DNA of 64,000 nt, from positions 4,789,001 through 4,853,000 of the forward strand of contig NZ_CP025791.1 of assembly GCF_002886045.1 (NCBI RefSeq), given 5' to 3'. This DNA comes from Flavivirga eckloniae. Its GTDB lineage: Bacteria; Bacteroidota; Bacteroidia; Flavobacteriales; Flavobacteriaceae. Position numbers and translations under genes: made by a program. Shown in pieces: positions 1 through 7,874 of this stretch. Each line of letters starts with the position of its first letter. The stretch's first letter is position 1. The notes under the pieces are model-generated. The model did no database searches. It worked only from the letters and a program-made list of their open reading frames with translations, and was not told where the DNA came from.

Positions 1-222
1 ATTTTAAAAAAGGAAATTTTTTAACAATTATTATATTTAAAACCAAAAATATTTAGAAATTTTAAAATAAGAGTTTTAAGGGTAGTTGTATAAAATAAAT
101 GATTAAAAGTTTAATTCTAGGCGAATTTCGTACTCTTAAATGTCTTTAAAATAGGAGTTTATAAAAAATCCATATATTTATCGGAATTTTATTTAAAAAA
201 AGACCCAAATAACTCTAACACT
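1..222. other. AT-rich leader before first gene, no gene seen
   Basis: This stretch is very AT-rich and holds no reading frame or RNA I can recognise. It probably carries the promoter of the secreted protein gene starting at 223, but I do not see a convincing -33/-7 pair of the Bacteroidota type, so no promoter is called. Confidence 0.4.
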
Positions 223-2124
223 ATGAAAATTAATATACTATTTTTTGTGTTTTTCATATGCTTTATTTCGATAACAGCTCAAAACACTAAGAGTAACAAA
301 ATAGAAATTGCTTATACTCAATTACCTACACATCCATTAGAGAAAGACATAAAGTCTTATAAACTAGCATTCAAAAATCAATCCGCAATAGACTTTTCTG
401 GAGTATTTAACCCTGAGTCGAAAATTAGTATAGATGGGTTTGAAAAAAAATTAGTAGACCCTGATTTTACAGTTCATATAGACATATCTGGTTTTGAAAG
501 TAAGTCTTATGTTACAACTAATAAAACGGGAGGTTTAGGAGCAAGTGCTACCCAAACTTATGTTTATATCATAGAAGGAATATTACAAGCTTCAACTTAC
601 ATATATGATTCTAGAGATGGCAGTACATATTATCTAGATGAATTGAAAAATATTGATGAACTTACCATACAAAACAGATCAAAGCAGAGTTATAATACAG
701 AAGATGAGGCAAAAAAAGCGCTGAATCTAGCAAAGAAGAAGGAATTAAATCTTCTTAATGAGGCTGTTAAAAAGCAATTTTTAAGCTTTATTAGTATGTA
801 TTTAAATACAAAGCACGGATATAGTTTAAAAAAGGAGCACTACCCGATTTGGAGTATTAAATCTAAAAAGTTTGATTACGCTAAAATTGATGAAGCTGCA
901 TCAAATTATAATCAAGCTGTAGTTCAAATAAGTGCTGATGGAACTCCTCAATCTGCTAAAGATTTATTAAAAAAGTCTGTATTAATTTGGGAGGATGCCG
1001 TGAAGCAATATGATCCCAATAACAAAAAAGCACGAATCTCAACGAAAAATGTTGGTGCACTTTATCTTAATTTAGTTATGGCTAATGTTTGGCTACAAGA
1101 TTTTGATAAGGCTAGCTTGTATTTTGATAAAGCCAAGAAAGCTAAAGGGCAATTTGTATGGAAACCTGTAATTGAAAAATTATTATATACTCAAAAAGCA
1201 GGTATTGAACAAGATGAGTTACGTAAAAAAGGGGCACTAGTTATTGAAAAATTAGAGACTACCGACCCTAACAAAAAATCATATGCTACCGATTTCCTTG
1301 TATCAAACCAAAAATACAGGTTAAAAGGTGTTTATTTTTATGAAAAGAGAGATCGCAACGCCTATTCAAGAAGAAAGCATTATGATTATACAAAGAGTGG
1401 TATTTTAACAGCTGTTTTAAACCAAACATATCTATCTAAAAACTTTGCTAAAGGTTCTAAAGATGTAAAGTTTGAATATGATAATGATGTGTCTAGAATT
1501 GTTTATATGAGTTATTATGATTTTGGACCTAAAAAAGATAAAGGTTTACAGCCAGTAAAATATCGTTACATAAAACAAGGGAAAATTATAAAAGAAGAAG
1601 GGTTTGAAAACACTTTAGGAGCGCATGATTATACAATGGAAATGATATACAATGATAATGGGCAATGGCTAGGGTTTAAAAAGAAATCTAAAGAAACACT
1701 TTTAGAAGGTTTAGATATTAAATACGAAAAAGAAAAAGTAATTAACTTTACTAAAACTTTAAAACTAGCAAACAATAATTATTCACATCAGAAATATGTA
1801 TATAGTTATGAAAATGATCGTATATCAAAAGTAGATATGTATCAAGATGAAGGAGATAATCCAACGTTTCAAGAACAATTTGGTACTATTAATTATACTT
1901 ATAACAATGATGGGTTATTAATAAAAACTAAAATGAGCGGACCGATTTATAATGAATATATTTATGATGCTAATAAGAATCTCATTGAAGTTGTAAAACA
2001 TCAAGATACAAATCATGAACGGATCACTTTTGAGTGGGAAGCTGGTTCTGGAAATGAGACATTAATAAAGTTTGATACTAGATTTGTATTTCAATCTCTT
2101 TTATATCCTATACCTATTTATTAA
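223..2124 (+). CDS. Large secreted hypothetical protein with TPR-like middle region
   Basis: A 633-residue protein with a clear Sec signal peptide (MKINILFFVFFICFISITAQ, cleavage expected after the AQ near residue 20). The middle part (roughly residues 160-330) is lysine- and alanine-rich and helical, with segments such as ALYLNLVMANVWLQDFDKA that look like tetratricopeptide repeats. The C-terminal third (about 430-620) contains repeated Tyr/Asn/Asp-rich strands of the YTYNNDGLLIKT and YIYDANKNLIE kind, which resemble RHS/YD-like beta repeats. I do not recognise a named family. It stands alone, with no close upstream gene in the window, and it is followed by an inverted-repeat element starting 9 bases after the stop. 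Likely a periplasmic or outer-membrane-attached protein; function unknown. Confidence 0.75.
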   Translation: MKINILFFVFFICFISITAQNTKSNKIEIAYTQLPTHPLEKDIKSYKLAFKNQSAIDFSGVFNPESKISIDGFEKKLVDPDFTVHIDISGFESKSYVTTNKTGGLGASATQTYVYIIEGILQASTYIYDSRDGSTYYLDELKNIDELTIQNRSKQSYNTEDEAKKALNLAKKKELNLLNEAVKKQFLSFISMYLNTKHGYSLKKEHYPIWSIKSKKFDYAKIDEAASNYNQAVVQISADGTPQSAKDLLKKSVLIWEDAVKQYDPNNKKARISTKNVGALYLNLVMANVWLQDFDKASLYFDKAKKAKGQFVWKPVIEKLLYTQKAGIEQDELRKKGALVIEKLETTDPNKKSYATDFLVSNQKYRLKGVYFYEKRDRNAYSRRKHYDYTKSGILTAVLNQTYLSKNFAKGSKDVKFEYDNDVSRIVYMSYYDFGPKKDKGLQPVKYRYIKQGKIIKEEGFENTLGAHDYTMEMIYNDNGQWLGFKKKSKETLLEGLDIKYEKEKVINFTKTLKLANNNYSHQKYVYSYENDRISKVDMYQDEGDNPTFQEQFGTINYTYNNDGLLIKTKMSGPIYNEYIYDANKNLIEVVKHQDTNHERITFEWEAGSGNETLIKFDTRFVFQSLLYPIPIY

Positions 2125-2133
2125 ATACTATCT

Positions 2134-2395
2134 AATTAACGTGAATCTTGAATAAGAGAATTTATGTCGGTGTGTCCCAGACATGTTTCAGAACTATTTT
2201 TTTACTGTCACAGTGCTCTCCTCTTTAAATTAAAGAAGAGAATGAATTTCGATTTTGATAAAAATAGAAAGAAAGAGGAGTTTTATTAAAAATAGCAAAC
2301 AAATATAACCCTCCGAATCCCGATCTCATCGGGATCCACCCCCCTTTTTAAAAGGGAGGAACACCTTGAATTCTTAAGCAAGATTCACGTTAATT
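2134..2395. repeat. 262-bp intergenic element with 17-bp perfect terminal inverted repeats
   Basis: The arms AATTAACGTGAATCTTG (2134-2150) and its exact reverse complement (2379-2395) enclose 228 bases without a gene. The inside holds nested hairpins: TCCCGATCTCATCGGGA near 2318-2335 and CCCCCCTTTTTAAAAGGGAGG near 2339-2359. It begins 9 bases after a stop codon. No transposase and no obvious target duplication is present, so it is either a MITE-like remnant or a folded 3' untranslated element. The rest of the gap up to 2485 shows nothing further. Confidence 0.65.
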
Positions 2396-2484
2396 AATAA
2401 TTTATAGTAATATTTAGATAGCATATTTTGCAATTACTAAGTATACAAAATAGTTTCTAATCATTAGTTGTACTATATTTATAG

Positions 2485-2514
2485 AAAAGCTTCATGGTAC
2501 GTCATGAAGCTTTT
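2485..2514 (+). terminator. Perfect 12-bp hairpin before the Ycf48-like gene
   Basis: AAAAGCTTCATG (2485-2496) and its exact complement (2503-2514) flank a 6-base loop and are followed by an AT-rich run. The shape fits an intrinsic terminator or a leader attenuator 25 bases ahead of the start codon at 2540. It also covers the alternative ATG at 2504, which argues against that start. Confidence 0.5.
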
Positions 2515-2539
2515 ATATTTTTATGAAAATTTAGGTTTT

Positions 2540-3610
2540 ATGAAAAAAGCATTTGTATTATTAATAGTAGTAATTGTTCTTTTTGGGTTTAAAGAAAGTC
2601 GTTTATTTGAATCTCGAAATATTAATAATGTTGAAATCAAAACAATTATTAAAGACTCGCTATTAAATGTAAGAGCTTTAGAAATTATAGAAGGTACTAA
2701 CTTTTTTGTTTTTTTAGATTCTAAAGGAAATATGGGAACTGGATTAATAAATGAAAGTGAATATCCTGAAAACAATGTAACGTACCCTGTTAAGGTTAAA
2801 AGCGATTCGATTACGCCTAATTTTAGAGCTTTAGCCGGAAACCGTAAGCATGGGTATGGGTTAAGTATAGGGTCGCCTGCTTTATTGTTTAAGTTAGATA
2901 TGGGAAAAGATTCTTTAGTGTATAAAGAAACCCATCCTAAGGTTTTTTACGATGCTATGGATTTTTGGAATGAGGATGAAGGAATTGCTATTGGCGATCC
3001 TACGGATGATTGTATGAGTATTATAATTACTCGGGATGGAGGCAAAACCTGGACTAAATTATCTTGTGATGAGTTGCCAAAAGCTAAAAAAGGAGAGGCC
3101 GCTTTTGCAGCGAGCGATACGAATATTGCGATTGTGGGTGATCATACTTGGGTTGCTACAGGAGGTAAGTCGAGTAGGGTTTTATATTCGCCAGACAAAG
3201 GAAAAACATGGAAAGTTTATAAAACACCCATAGTACAAGGTTTGGAAACAACTGGAATGTATTCTATCGATTTTTACGACGAGCTTAATGGTTTTGCCAT
3301 TGGGGGTGATTATACAAAACCAGATGGTAATACGGCTAATAAAATAAAAACTACAGATGGTGGTAAAACATGGAAAGTAGTGGCAAAAAACGAAAACCCC
3401 GGTTATAGAAGTTGTGTGCAATATATACCAAATAGAGGCGGGAAGGAGCTAGTTGCCATAGGGTTTAAAGGTATTGATTATAGTAATGATTCTGGGAATT
3501 CCTGGAAGCATTTAAGCGATGAAGGGTTTTACACCATTCGGTTTTTAAATGATTCGGTTGCTTTTGCTGCTGGAGCAGGAAGGGTGGCTAAGTTAACTTT
3601 TCGGGAATAG
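2540..3610 (+). CDS. Ycf48/BNR-repeat beta-propeller protein
   Basis: A 356-residue protein of the glycosyl hydrolase/BNR-like propeller fold, related to the Ycf48/HCF136 stability-factor family that flavobacterial genomes often label oxidoreductase. Asp-box motifs of the S/T-x-D-x-G-x-T-W kind are visible four times: TRDGGKTW, SPDKGKTW, TTDGGKTW and SNDSGNSW. The frame is open from 2468, but I start it at the ATG at 2540 because that gives a normal N-terminal membrane/signal segment (MKKAFVLLIVVIVLFGF) and because the longer version would run through a perfect terminator-like hairpin at 2485-2514. It probably lies in the periplasm. The substrate or partner is unknown; enzymatic naming of this family is not well supported. 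Confidence 0.8.
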   Translation: MKKAFVLLIVVIVLFGFKESRLFESRNINNVEIKTIIKDSLLNVRALEIIEGTNFFVFLDSKGNMGTGLINESEYPENNVTYPVKVKSDSITPNFRALAGNRKHGYGLSIGSPALLFKLDMGKDSLVYKETHPKVFYDAMDFWNEDEGIAIGDPTDDCMSIIITRDGGKTWTKLSCDELPKAKKGEAAFAASDTNIAIVGDHTWVATGGKSSRVLYSPDKGKTWKVYKTPIVQGLETTGMYSIDFYDELNGFAIGGDYTKPDGNTANKIKTTDGGKTWKVVAKNENPGYRSCVQYIPNRGGKELVAIGFKGIDYSNDSGNSWKHLSDEGFYTIRFLNDSVAFAAGAGRVAKLTFRE

Positions 3611-4114
3611 AAATATGATGTTTGTGGGTATTTTTAAAGACACTAATTACACGGATTTACACCCATAGCATCTCAATACGATAGGTTTATTATATACTAA
3701 ACATAATTCTATGAATCAGACTTTTAGTCTATTATAACGTAGTTCGACGTAACCATAATATTATTATACTGAATGCCAGTGATTTAATTTAAGTGTCGGG
3801 TTGAGCCTTTCGACTCCGCTCAAGACAGGCTAAAGTCGAAACCTATTTAAAATTATAGGTTTTAATGACCTTTCGACTGCGCTCAAGGTGACAAGTAACA
3901 TTTTTAGTGTATTTATCGTTAAAATTAGACTGCTTTTAAATCGAGTTCACGTTATCATAAATCCAAAAAAAATTGAATGCTAAGCATGTCTTTGTAGATA
4001 ATATTTACTAATCGTTAAACAGTGTTTATTTATTTGTAAATAGCCAATAGATAGCATAATTCGTGAAAATTAGTATAATTCGTGTCAGTATAACTGCCGA
4101 ATATCTTTTAAGTG
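3611..4114. repeat. 504-bp gene-free gap with two copies of a 19-bp GTCGAAAG-type repeat
   Basis: The gap lies between two convergent genes. CCTTTCGACTCCGCTCAAG at 3806-3824 and CCTTTCGACTGCGCTCAAG at 3869-3887 are direct repeats differing at one base. Between them sits a hairpin AACCTAT/ATAGGTT (3840-3846 with 3855-3861). The same core, in reverse complement, occurs in the elements at 57340-57485 and 32547-32727. No reading frame with coding character was seen here. Confidence 0.6.
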
Positions 4115-4561
4115 CTAATTTTTTCTTTTATGACCTTTGCCTCCTCTAAAGCGTTCTAGCATTTTTCTTTTAAAATCGTCTTCGGCTATTTTTAATAAAA
4201 TGATCTTTTTTGGCGGAATGATTTCCAATAGTTTAGCAGATAACTCCATACGTTGTTTATGCAATATACTTTCAGCCTCATTTAACTCGGTAATTAACTC
4301 TTTGGCTCTTTTGTCAGTTAGTGTAGCAATACTACTTCTAATTTCCCGACGAATATTTCTAATATCCTGATGCCTTATTTTTGATGTAACTTTTTCATAG
4401 TCATTATAAACCGGCCAAAATTTTTGAGCTTCTTTTTCGGTTAAATCTAGTTTCTCTGTAATAAAGGACACTTTAAGCGCTTTTAAGCGTTCTCTATTAT
4501 GCTGCGCAAAAACATTAAATGATAATAAAAATAATAATATATATAGTGCAATCTTTTTCAT
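4115..4561 (-). CDS. Spy/CpxP-like periplasmic protein
   Basis: A 148-residue secreted protein with a clean signal peptide (MKKIALYILLFLLSFNVFAQ). The mature part is all-helical and basic, with the pattern LDLTEKEAQKFWPVYNDYE that is typical of the Bacteroidota Spy/CpxP-like sensor family, in which LTxxQ-type helices form a cradle that binds unfolded or metal-stressed envelope proteins. It is the last gene of a three-gene set reading leftwards from the ECF sigma factor at 5649, with 11 bases to the gene before it. This context suggests an envelope stress response in which the protein may feed back on the sigma module. The C-terminus is Gly/Lys/Arg-rich (GGKGHKRKN). The family assignment is by pattern; the ligand is unknown. 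Confidence 0.75.
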   Translation of the reverse strand: MKKIALYILLFLLSFNVFAQHNRERLKALKVSFITEKLDLTEKEAQKFWPVYNDYEKVTSKIRHQDIRNIRREIRSSIATLTDKRAKELITELNEAESILHKQRMELSAKLLEIIPPKKIILLKIAEDDFKRKMLERFRGGKGHKRKN

Positions 4562-4572
4562 GGGCTTGTGTT

Positions 4573-5070
4573 TTATTCGATGATGATATCTTCTATGTCG
4601 AGGTTATCTAATATGTAGGTTTCTACGGTTTCTTCTTCAACGTTATACTCTATAAAATGTTCTTCTAAAAGGTCATCTTCAGAGAGTAATACGGCAATTT
4701 CATAAGAACCAATATTTTCATTCATAATATAGTTTTCAACTGTTTCTACATCTAAAGAATCAAAAGTTGGTTTGTTTTCAAAAATTGAAAGATTAAACAA
4801 AAGTAATACAGCTGCTGCTATACCGGATAGATATATGATGGTTCTTTTTCTATATAAAGGAATTACTTTTGTAGGTGCCTTGTCTGAAACCTTGTTTGCA
4901 ATAGTGTCTTCTAAAGCATCAAAATAACCTTCGGGTGTTTTAAAACCGGAATCATCAGATACCTCTTTAAGTTTTATATCACTTAAAATGGCATCCTCCA
5001 AACCGCTAAAATAATCATCCGGGACTTTAAATCCGGTTTCTTTAATGTTATGTAATTTCTTCTGTTTCAT
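4573..5070 (-). CDS. Single-pass membrane protein of the ECF sigma operon, putative anti-sigma partner
   Basis: A 165-residue protein with a cytoplasmic N-terminal half, one membrane helix around residues 82-99 (TIIYLSGIAAAVLLLFNLSI) and an acidic periplasmic tail ending in EDIIIE. The N-terminal half has two copies of a short motif, FKVPDDYFSGLEDAI and FKTPEGYFDALEDTI, roughly residues 14-28 and 43-57. This F-x-x-P-x-x-Y-F repeat is common in Bacteroidota proteins encoded just after sigma factors. It sits 36 bases after the sigma gene and 11 bases before the Spy-like gene. No zinc-binding anti-sigma motif is visible, so the anti-sigma role is inferred from position and topology only. Confidence 0.7.
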   Translation of the reverse strand: MKQKKLHNIKETGFKVPDDYFSGLEDAILSDIKLKEVSDDSGFKTPEGYFDALEDTIANKVSDKAPTKVIPLYRKRTIIYLSGIAAAVLLLFNLSIFENKPTFDSLDVETVENYIMNENIGSYEIAVLLSEDDLLEEHFIEYNVEEETVETYILDNLDIEDIIIE

Positions 5071-5106
5071 TATCTTATTAATAAGACTTGTGGTTTTAAT
5101 AAAGGT

Positions 5107-5649
5107 TTAATCTTTAGTTAAATACGCTTCTATTTTTTTAACGGCTATATGGTATGATGCTTTTAAAGCACCTTCGCTGGTTTCAAGAATATCTGCCATA
5201 TCTTTATACTTTATGTCTTCAAAATATTTCATATTAAAAACAAGTTGCTGTTTTTCTGGTAAAGTAGCAATAGCTTTTTGTAATTTTAATTGAATTGTAT
5301 CACCTTCAAAATAAACATCGGATTTTAAATTGTTTATGGCCAATTGCTGAACTTCTTCGCTTGTAATTTGTAACCGTTTGGCATTTTTATTAATTAATGT
5401 AATGGATTCGTTGGTAGCAATTCTGTACAACCATGAAAACAATTTACTGTCTCCTTTAAAATTATGAATGTTCTTGTAAACTTTAATAAACGTGTTTTGG
5501 AGTACATCGTCGGCATCGTCATGTGATTTTACAATATTACGAATATGCCAATACAAACGCTCTTTATAAAGTGTAATGAGTACTCTAAAAGCCTTATCTT
5601 TTTGATTGTCTGACCTTAATTGTTCTAATAGTTGCGTTTCGTCTGTCAC
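5107..5649 (-). CDS. ECF RNA polymerase sigma factor
   Basis: A 180-residue sigma-70 family protein of the extracytoplasmic function class. Region 2 is seen in HDDADDVLQNTFIKVYKNIH and FSWLYRIATNESI (about residues 43-95), and region 4 with its helix-turn-helix in LPEKQQLVFNMKYFEDIKYKDMADILETSEGALKASYHIAVKKI (about 128-173). It recruits RNA polymerase to a specific set of promoters. It heads the operon with the membrane protein and the Spy-like protein, so its regulon is probably envelope stress. The start ATG at 5649 gives the usual length. Confidence 0.9.
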   Translation of the reverse strand: MTDETQLLEQLRSDNQKDKAFRVLITLYKERLYWHIRNIVKSHDDADDVLQNTFIKVYKNIHNFKGDSKLFSWLYRIATNESITLINKNAKRLQITSEEVQQLAINNLKSDVYFEGDTIQLKLQKAIATLPEKQQLVFNMKYFEDIKYKDMADILETSEGALKASYHIAVKKIEAYLTKD

Positions 5650-5883
5650 AAAAATGGTTTAGTCCTTAGACTAATAAAGATACATAAAGTTTAAAATCTA
5701 TTCTTAAAATTTTAAAAATGTATTAATTGATTGATAATCAATTTCTTACAATATTTTTAATCGATTAAGTGTATTAAAACAACGATTAAATACATTTTTT
5801 CTTGGTTGAATTGGTTTTTTATATTATGTTTGTATCAGAAAACCTACTTTATGTTGTTAGTCGTCCCCAAGTCTATCAATGAA

Positions 5884-5921
5884 CAAAAAAGGATAGAAAT
5901 TTAAACCTCTATCCTTTTTTA
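5884..5921 (-). terminator. Intrinsic terminator after the ABC exporter gene
   Basis: AAAAAAGGATAG (5885-5896) pairs perfectly with CTATCCTTTTTT (5909-5920). Reading leftwards it follows the stop of the exporter gene at 5941 and ends in a T-run; it is symmetric and could work both ways. The rest of 5650-5883 is AT-rich and shows no gene. Confidence 0.8.
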
Positions 5922-5940
5922 CTTTTTAAGCGTTAAGTAA

Positions 5941-7809
5941 TTACCCGAAACTTTGCATCTCTACTAACTTGTAGTAAACGCCTTTCTTGCTAATTAGCTC
6001 TTTATGTTTGCCTTGTTCTACTATTTCTCCTTTATTAAGAACAACAATCTCGTCTGCATTTTGAATGGTAGATAGTCTATGCGCTATAACGATAGACGTT
6101 CTATTTTTCATCATGTTTTCCAGAGCTTCCTGTACCAAGCGTTCACTTTCTGTATCTAGGGCAGAGGTGGCTTCGTCTAAAACCATAATTGGTGGACTTT
6201 TAAGAACAGCACGAGCAATGCTTAAACGTTGTTTTTGACCACCAGAAAGCTTATTTCCGGAATCGCCAATATTGGTATTGATACCTTCTGGTAAACTTTT
6301 AACAAATTCCCAGGCATTAGCAACTTTTAGCGCATCAATAATTTGTTCGTCTGTGGCTTCTTCATTACCCAATTTTAAATTATTCTTTATACTGTCGTTA
6401 AAAAGAATAGCGTCTTGCGTTACTATACCTAATTGAGCACGTAAGGAAGCTGTGGTTAAATCGCGAATATCTAAACCATCAATTAAAACTTTACCTTTAT
6501 TTACATCGTAAAAACGGGTAACTAAATTTGCAATAGTCGATTTTCCACTACCGGATTGGCCTACCAATGCTACTGTTTTTCCTTTAGGAATGGTTAATGA
6601 AAAATCTTTTAACACATAATCTTCGTCGTATTTAAACGAAATGTTATCAAATACGATGTCTGTATCAAATCCTTTTTTATCAATAGCATTATCTCTATCC
6701 TTTAGAGGGTTTTCAGTATCTATAATTTCTTGTATTCTCTCTGCTGCTGCTCCACCTTTTTTAATGTTATATAGCCCTTTTGAAATGGCTTTTGCGGGTG
6801 TTAGCACATTATAGGATAATCCCATATATACGAGAAACATACTACTATCTAAATTGGATGAGGCTCCTCCGCTTAGTACCAGGTTTCCTCCATACCATAA
6901 AATAACAGCTATTATGCATATCCCTAAAAACTCACTAGTTGGAGATGCCAGATTTTGACGGTTTAATAGCTTATTTGAAAAATGATAAAAACGTGATGTT
7001 GATTCTTGAAATTTATCGTTGAATTTCTCTTCGGCATTAAACCCTTTTATAATACGCAAACCTGTTAATGTTTCTTCTAATGTAGAAAGAAAGGTGCCTT
7101 GTTCTTTTTGTACGCGATCTGACTTTCGTTTTAAGCTTTTTCCAATTTTGGAAATAATGAATCCCATAATTGGAATAAAAATAAATACGAATATGGTAAG
7201 CTGCGGACTTATATAAAGCATTACCCCTATGGTGAAAATAATGGTTAGAGGTTCTCTAACTAAGAGTTCCAACACCGAAAGGAATGAATACTGTAAATCC
7301 AGAACATCGCTAGTTACTCTAGCCAAAATATCTCCTTTTCTTTTTTCTGAAAAATAAGAAAGCGGTAAATCTACAGTTTTTCTGTAAACATTATTTCTAA
7401 GATCTCTAATAACGCCATTACGTAAGAATACTAAAAAATAGTTTGCAAAGTAACCAGAAATATTTTTCAGTAAAAAAACTACGATGATTAGCCCAACAAC
7501 AAAAATTAAAGCTTTTGAATCATCTCCTCCAGTAAATTGATGCATATAATATGCTAAAACGTTTTTAGCATACTCTCCAATTTCCGCAATACTGGAAAAT
7601 ACTGGCTTTACCGGTTCTACAAATAAAGTAGCAGATTCTTCATTACATGGATCGACCTTATCTTTTTTAAAAATAACATCTAACATGGGCTTTAAAGCAA
7701 CGAATGAGAGAGTGCCAAATAAAGCGAAAAAAATGTTGCAGATTATATGCCCAACGGCAAATTTTTTATACGGTTTTGCATACCGTAAAATATTTACAAA
7801 ATGATTCAT
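5941..7809 (-). CDS. ABC exporter, fused permease and ATPase (MsbA-like)
   Basis: A 622-residue half-transporter. Residues about 15-330 form the six-helix exporter membrane domain (for example ALIFVVGLIIVVFLLKNI and LLVREPLTIIFTIGVMLYIS). The C-terminal ATPase has Walker A GQSGSGKST near residue 417, signature LSGGQKQR near 520, Walker B IMVLDEATSALD and the switch histidine in IAHRLST. It should work as a homodimer that flips or exports lipids, lipopolysaccharide core or drugs; MsbA-like lipid flipping is the most likely role for this type in Bacteroidota, but the sequence alone does not settle the substrate. It is followed by a strong terminator and is co-oriented with the phosphoglucomutase gene 65 bases upstream. 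Confidence 0.88.
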   Translation of the reverse strand: MNHFVNILRYAKPYKKFAVGHIICNIFFALFGTLSFVALKPMLDVIFKKDKVDPCNEESATLFVEPVKPVFSSIAEIGEYAKNVLAYYMHQFTGGDDSKALIFVVGLIIVVFLLKNISGYFANYFLVFLRNGVIRDLRNNVYRKTVDLPLSYFSEKRKGDILARVTSDVLDLQYSFLSVLELLVREPLTIIFTIGVMLYISPQLTIFVFIFIPIMGFIISKIGKSLKRKSDRVQKEQGTFLSTLEETLTGLRIIKGFNAEEKFNDKFQESTSRFYHFSNKLLNRQNLASPTSEFLGICIIAVILWYGGNLVLSGGASSNLDSSMFLVYMGLSYNVLTPAKAISKGLYNIKKGGAAAERIQEIIDTENPLKDRDNAIDKKGFDTDIVFDNISFKYDEDYVLKDFSLTIPKGKTVALVGQSGSGKSTIANLVTRFYDVNKGKVLIDGLDIRDLTTASLRAQLGIVTQDAILFNDSIKNNLKLGNEEATDEQIIDALKVANAWEFVKSLPEGINTNIGDSGNKLSGGQKQRLSIARAVLKSPPIMVLDEATSALDTESERLVQEALENMMKNRTSIVIAHRLSTIQNADEIVVLNKGEIVEQGKHKELISKKGVYYKLVEMQSFG

Positions 7810-7874
7810 CTAGTGATGATGTTAGTTATTTTTTGAGGCTTTTCCAGAATGAACTGAAAATATGAAGTACTTCA

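Noticed and set aside
2134-2395. Insertion sequence
   Set aside because: There is no transposase and I could not see a target duplication next to the arms; called only as an inverted-repeat element.
2468-2539. N-terminal extension of the Ycf48-like protein
   Set aside because: It would be translated through a perfect terminator-like hairpin and would bury the signal segment; the ATG at 2540 is better.
5720-5800. Short palindrome and repeated CGATTAA motifs upstream of the ECF sigma gene
   Set aside because: AT-rich sequence gives such matches by chance; spacing and symmetry are not convincing.
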